The notes beneath the pieces are model-generated. The model had not been told where the DNA came from and did no database searches. It worked only from the letters and a program-made list of their open reading frames with translations. Made by a program: the position numbers and the translations under genes. A stretch of 31,560 nt of DNA from Octadecabacter temperatus. Its GTDB lineage: Bacteria > Pseudomonadota > Alphaproteobacteria > Rhodobacterales > Rhodobacteraceae. The stretch lies in the NCBI RefSeq assembly GCF_001187845.1, contig NZ_CP012161.1, forward strand, positions 1-31,560. The letters are read 5' to 3'. Below are positions 31,518 to 31,560 of this stretch, one piece after another (the stretch's first letter is position 1; every line of letters begins with the position of its first letter).

Positions 31518-31560
31518 CGGCCTTTGGAATTGCCACATCTTGGGGTTTCGTTGCCAAGAC

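Noticed and set aside
1..31560. CRISPR array, tRNA or rRNA genes
   Set aside because: I saw no regularly spaced repeats and no tRNA- or rRNA-like sequence on either strand.

Overview
The window reads as plasmid DNA from a marine alphaproteobacterium of the Roseobacter/Rhodobacterales type. The evidence is a complete repABC replication and partition operon with GTTAAC-type 16-bp palindromes (parS), a minus-strand counter-transcribed RNA between repB and repC, serralysin-type RTX secretion, and a CtrA-type box. A third parS-like palindrome lies 44 bp before the right edge, and the left edge starts about 100 bp before repA. I therefore suspect the window is a whole circular replicon of about 31.6 kb opened just upstream of repA; this is inference.

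Layout. (1) 1-3.8 kb: repA, repB, ctRNA, repC, with an AT-rich hairpin segment inside repC that is the likely oriV. (2) 4.0-5.9 kb: a membrane-bound WbpM/CapD/FlaA1-type nucleotide-sugar 4,6-dehydratase behind a TTAA-N7-TTAAC box. (3) 6.0-8.8 kb: a full-length AcnB aconitase on the minus strand, sharing a bidirectional terminator with the dehydratase. (4) 8.8-9.7 kb: decayed C-terminal end of an RTX-type secreted protein and the leader of the next gene. (5) 9.7-10.8 kb: a Wza/KpsD-type outer-membrane export lipoprotein. (6) 11-13.8 kb: an accessory patch holding an AbiEi-like antitoxin whose toxin is cut after about 20 codons and fused to a decayed 3' end of a second repC, a ParDE pair whose toxin is out of frame at a run of ten G, a one-domain WGR protein, and an IS3-family element reduced to its ends plus orfA. 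(7) 14.1-18.5 kb: initiating phosphoglycosyltransferase, SDR epimerase, and a KpsT/KpsE/KpsM-like capsule ABC exporter. (8) 18.5-20.6 kb: a serralysin-like metalloprotease. (9) 20.8-26.4 kb: a tightly coupled five-gene minus-strand operon: rhamnose-4-epimerase-like SDR, SGNH hydrolase-like protein, GSCFA protein, sulfotransferase and RgpF-type glycosyltransferase. (10) 27.0-30.4 kb: rmlCBDA, making dTDP-L-rhamnose. (11) 30.4-31.4 kb: a GT2 glycosyltransferase.

Together the genes describe a plasmid-borne surface-polysaccharide factory: dTDP-L-rhamnose (and perhaps dTDP-6-deoxy-L-talose) is made by RmlCBDA and the 4-epimerase, started on a lipid carrier by the phosphoglycosyltransferase, extended by RgpF and GT2 enzymes, decorated by the sulfotransferase and possibly by the two esterase/acyltransferase-like proteins, and exported by KpsMTE plus the outer-membrane lipoprotein. 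This resembles the rhamnose-operon 'biofilm plasmids' known from roseobacters, but with a RepABC replicon, ABC-type capsule export, a sulfotransferase/GSCFA/SGNH decoration operon and an aconitase gene. The most novel candidate system is that five-gene decoration operon together with the mixed (phosphoglycosyltransferase plus KpsMTE) export route.
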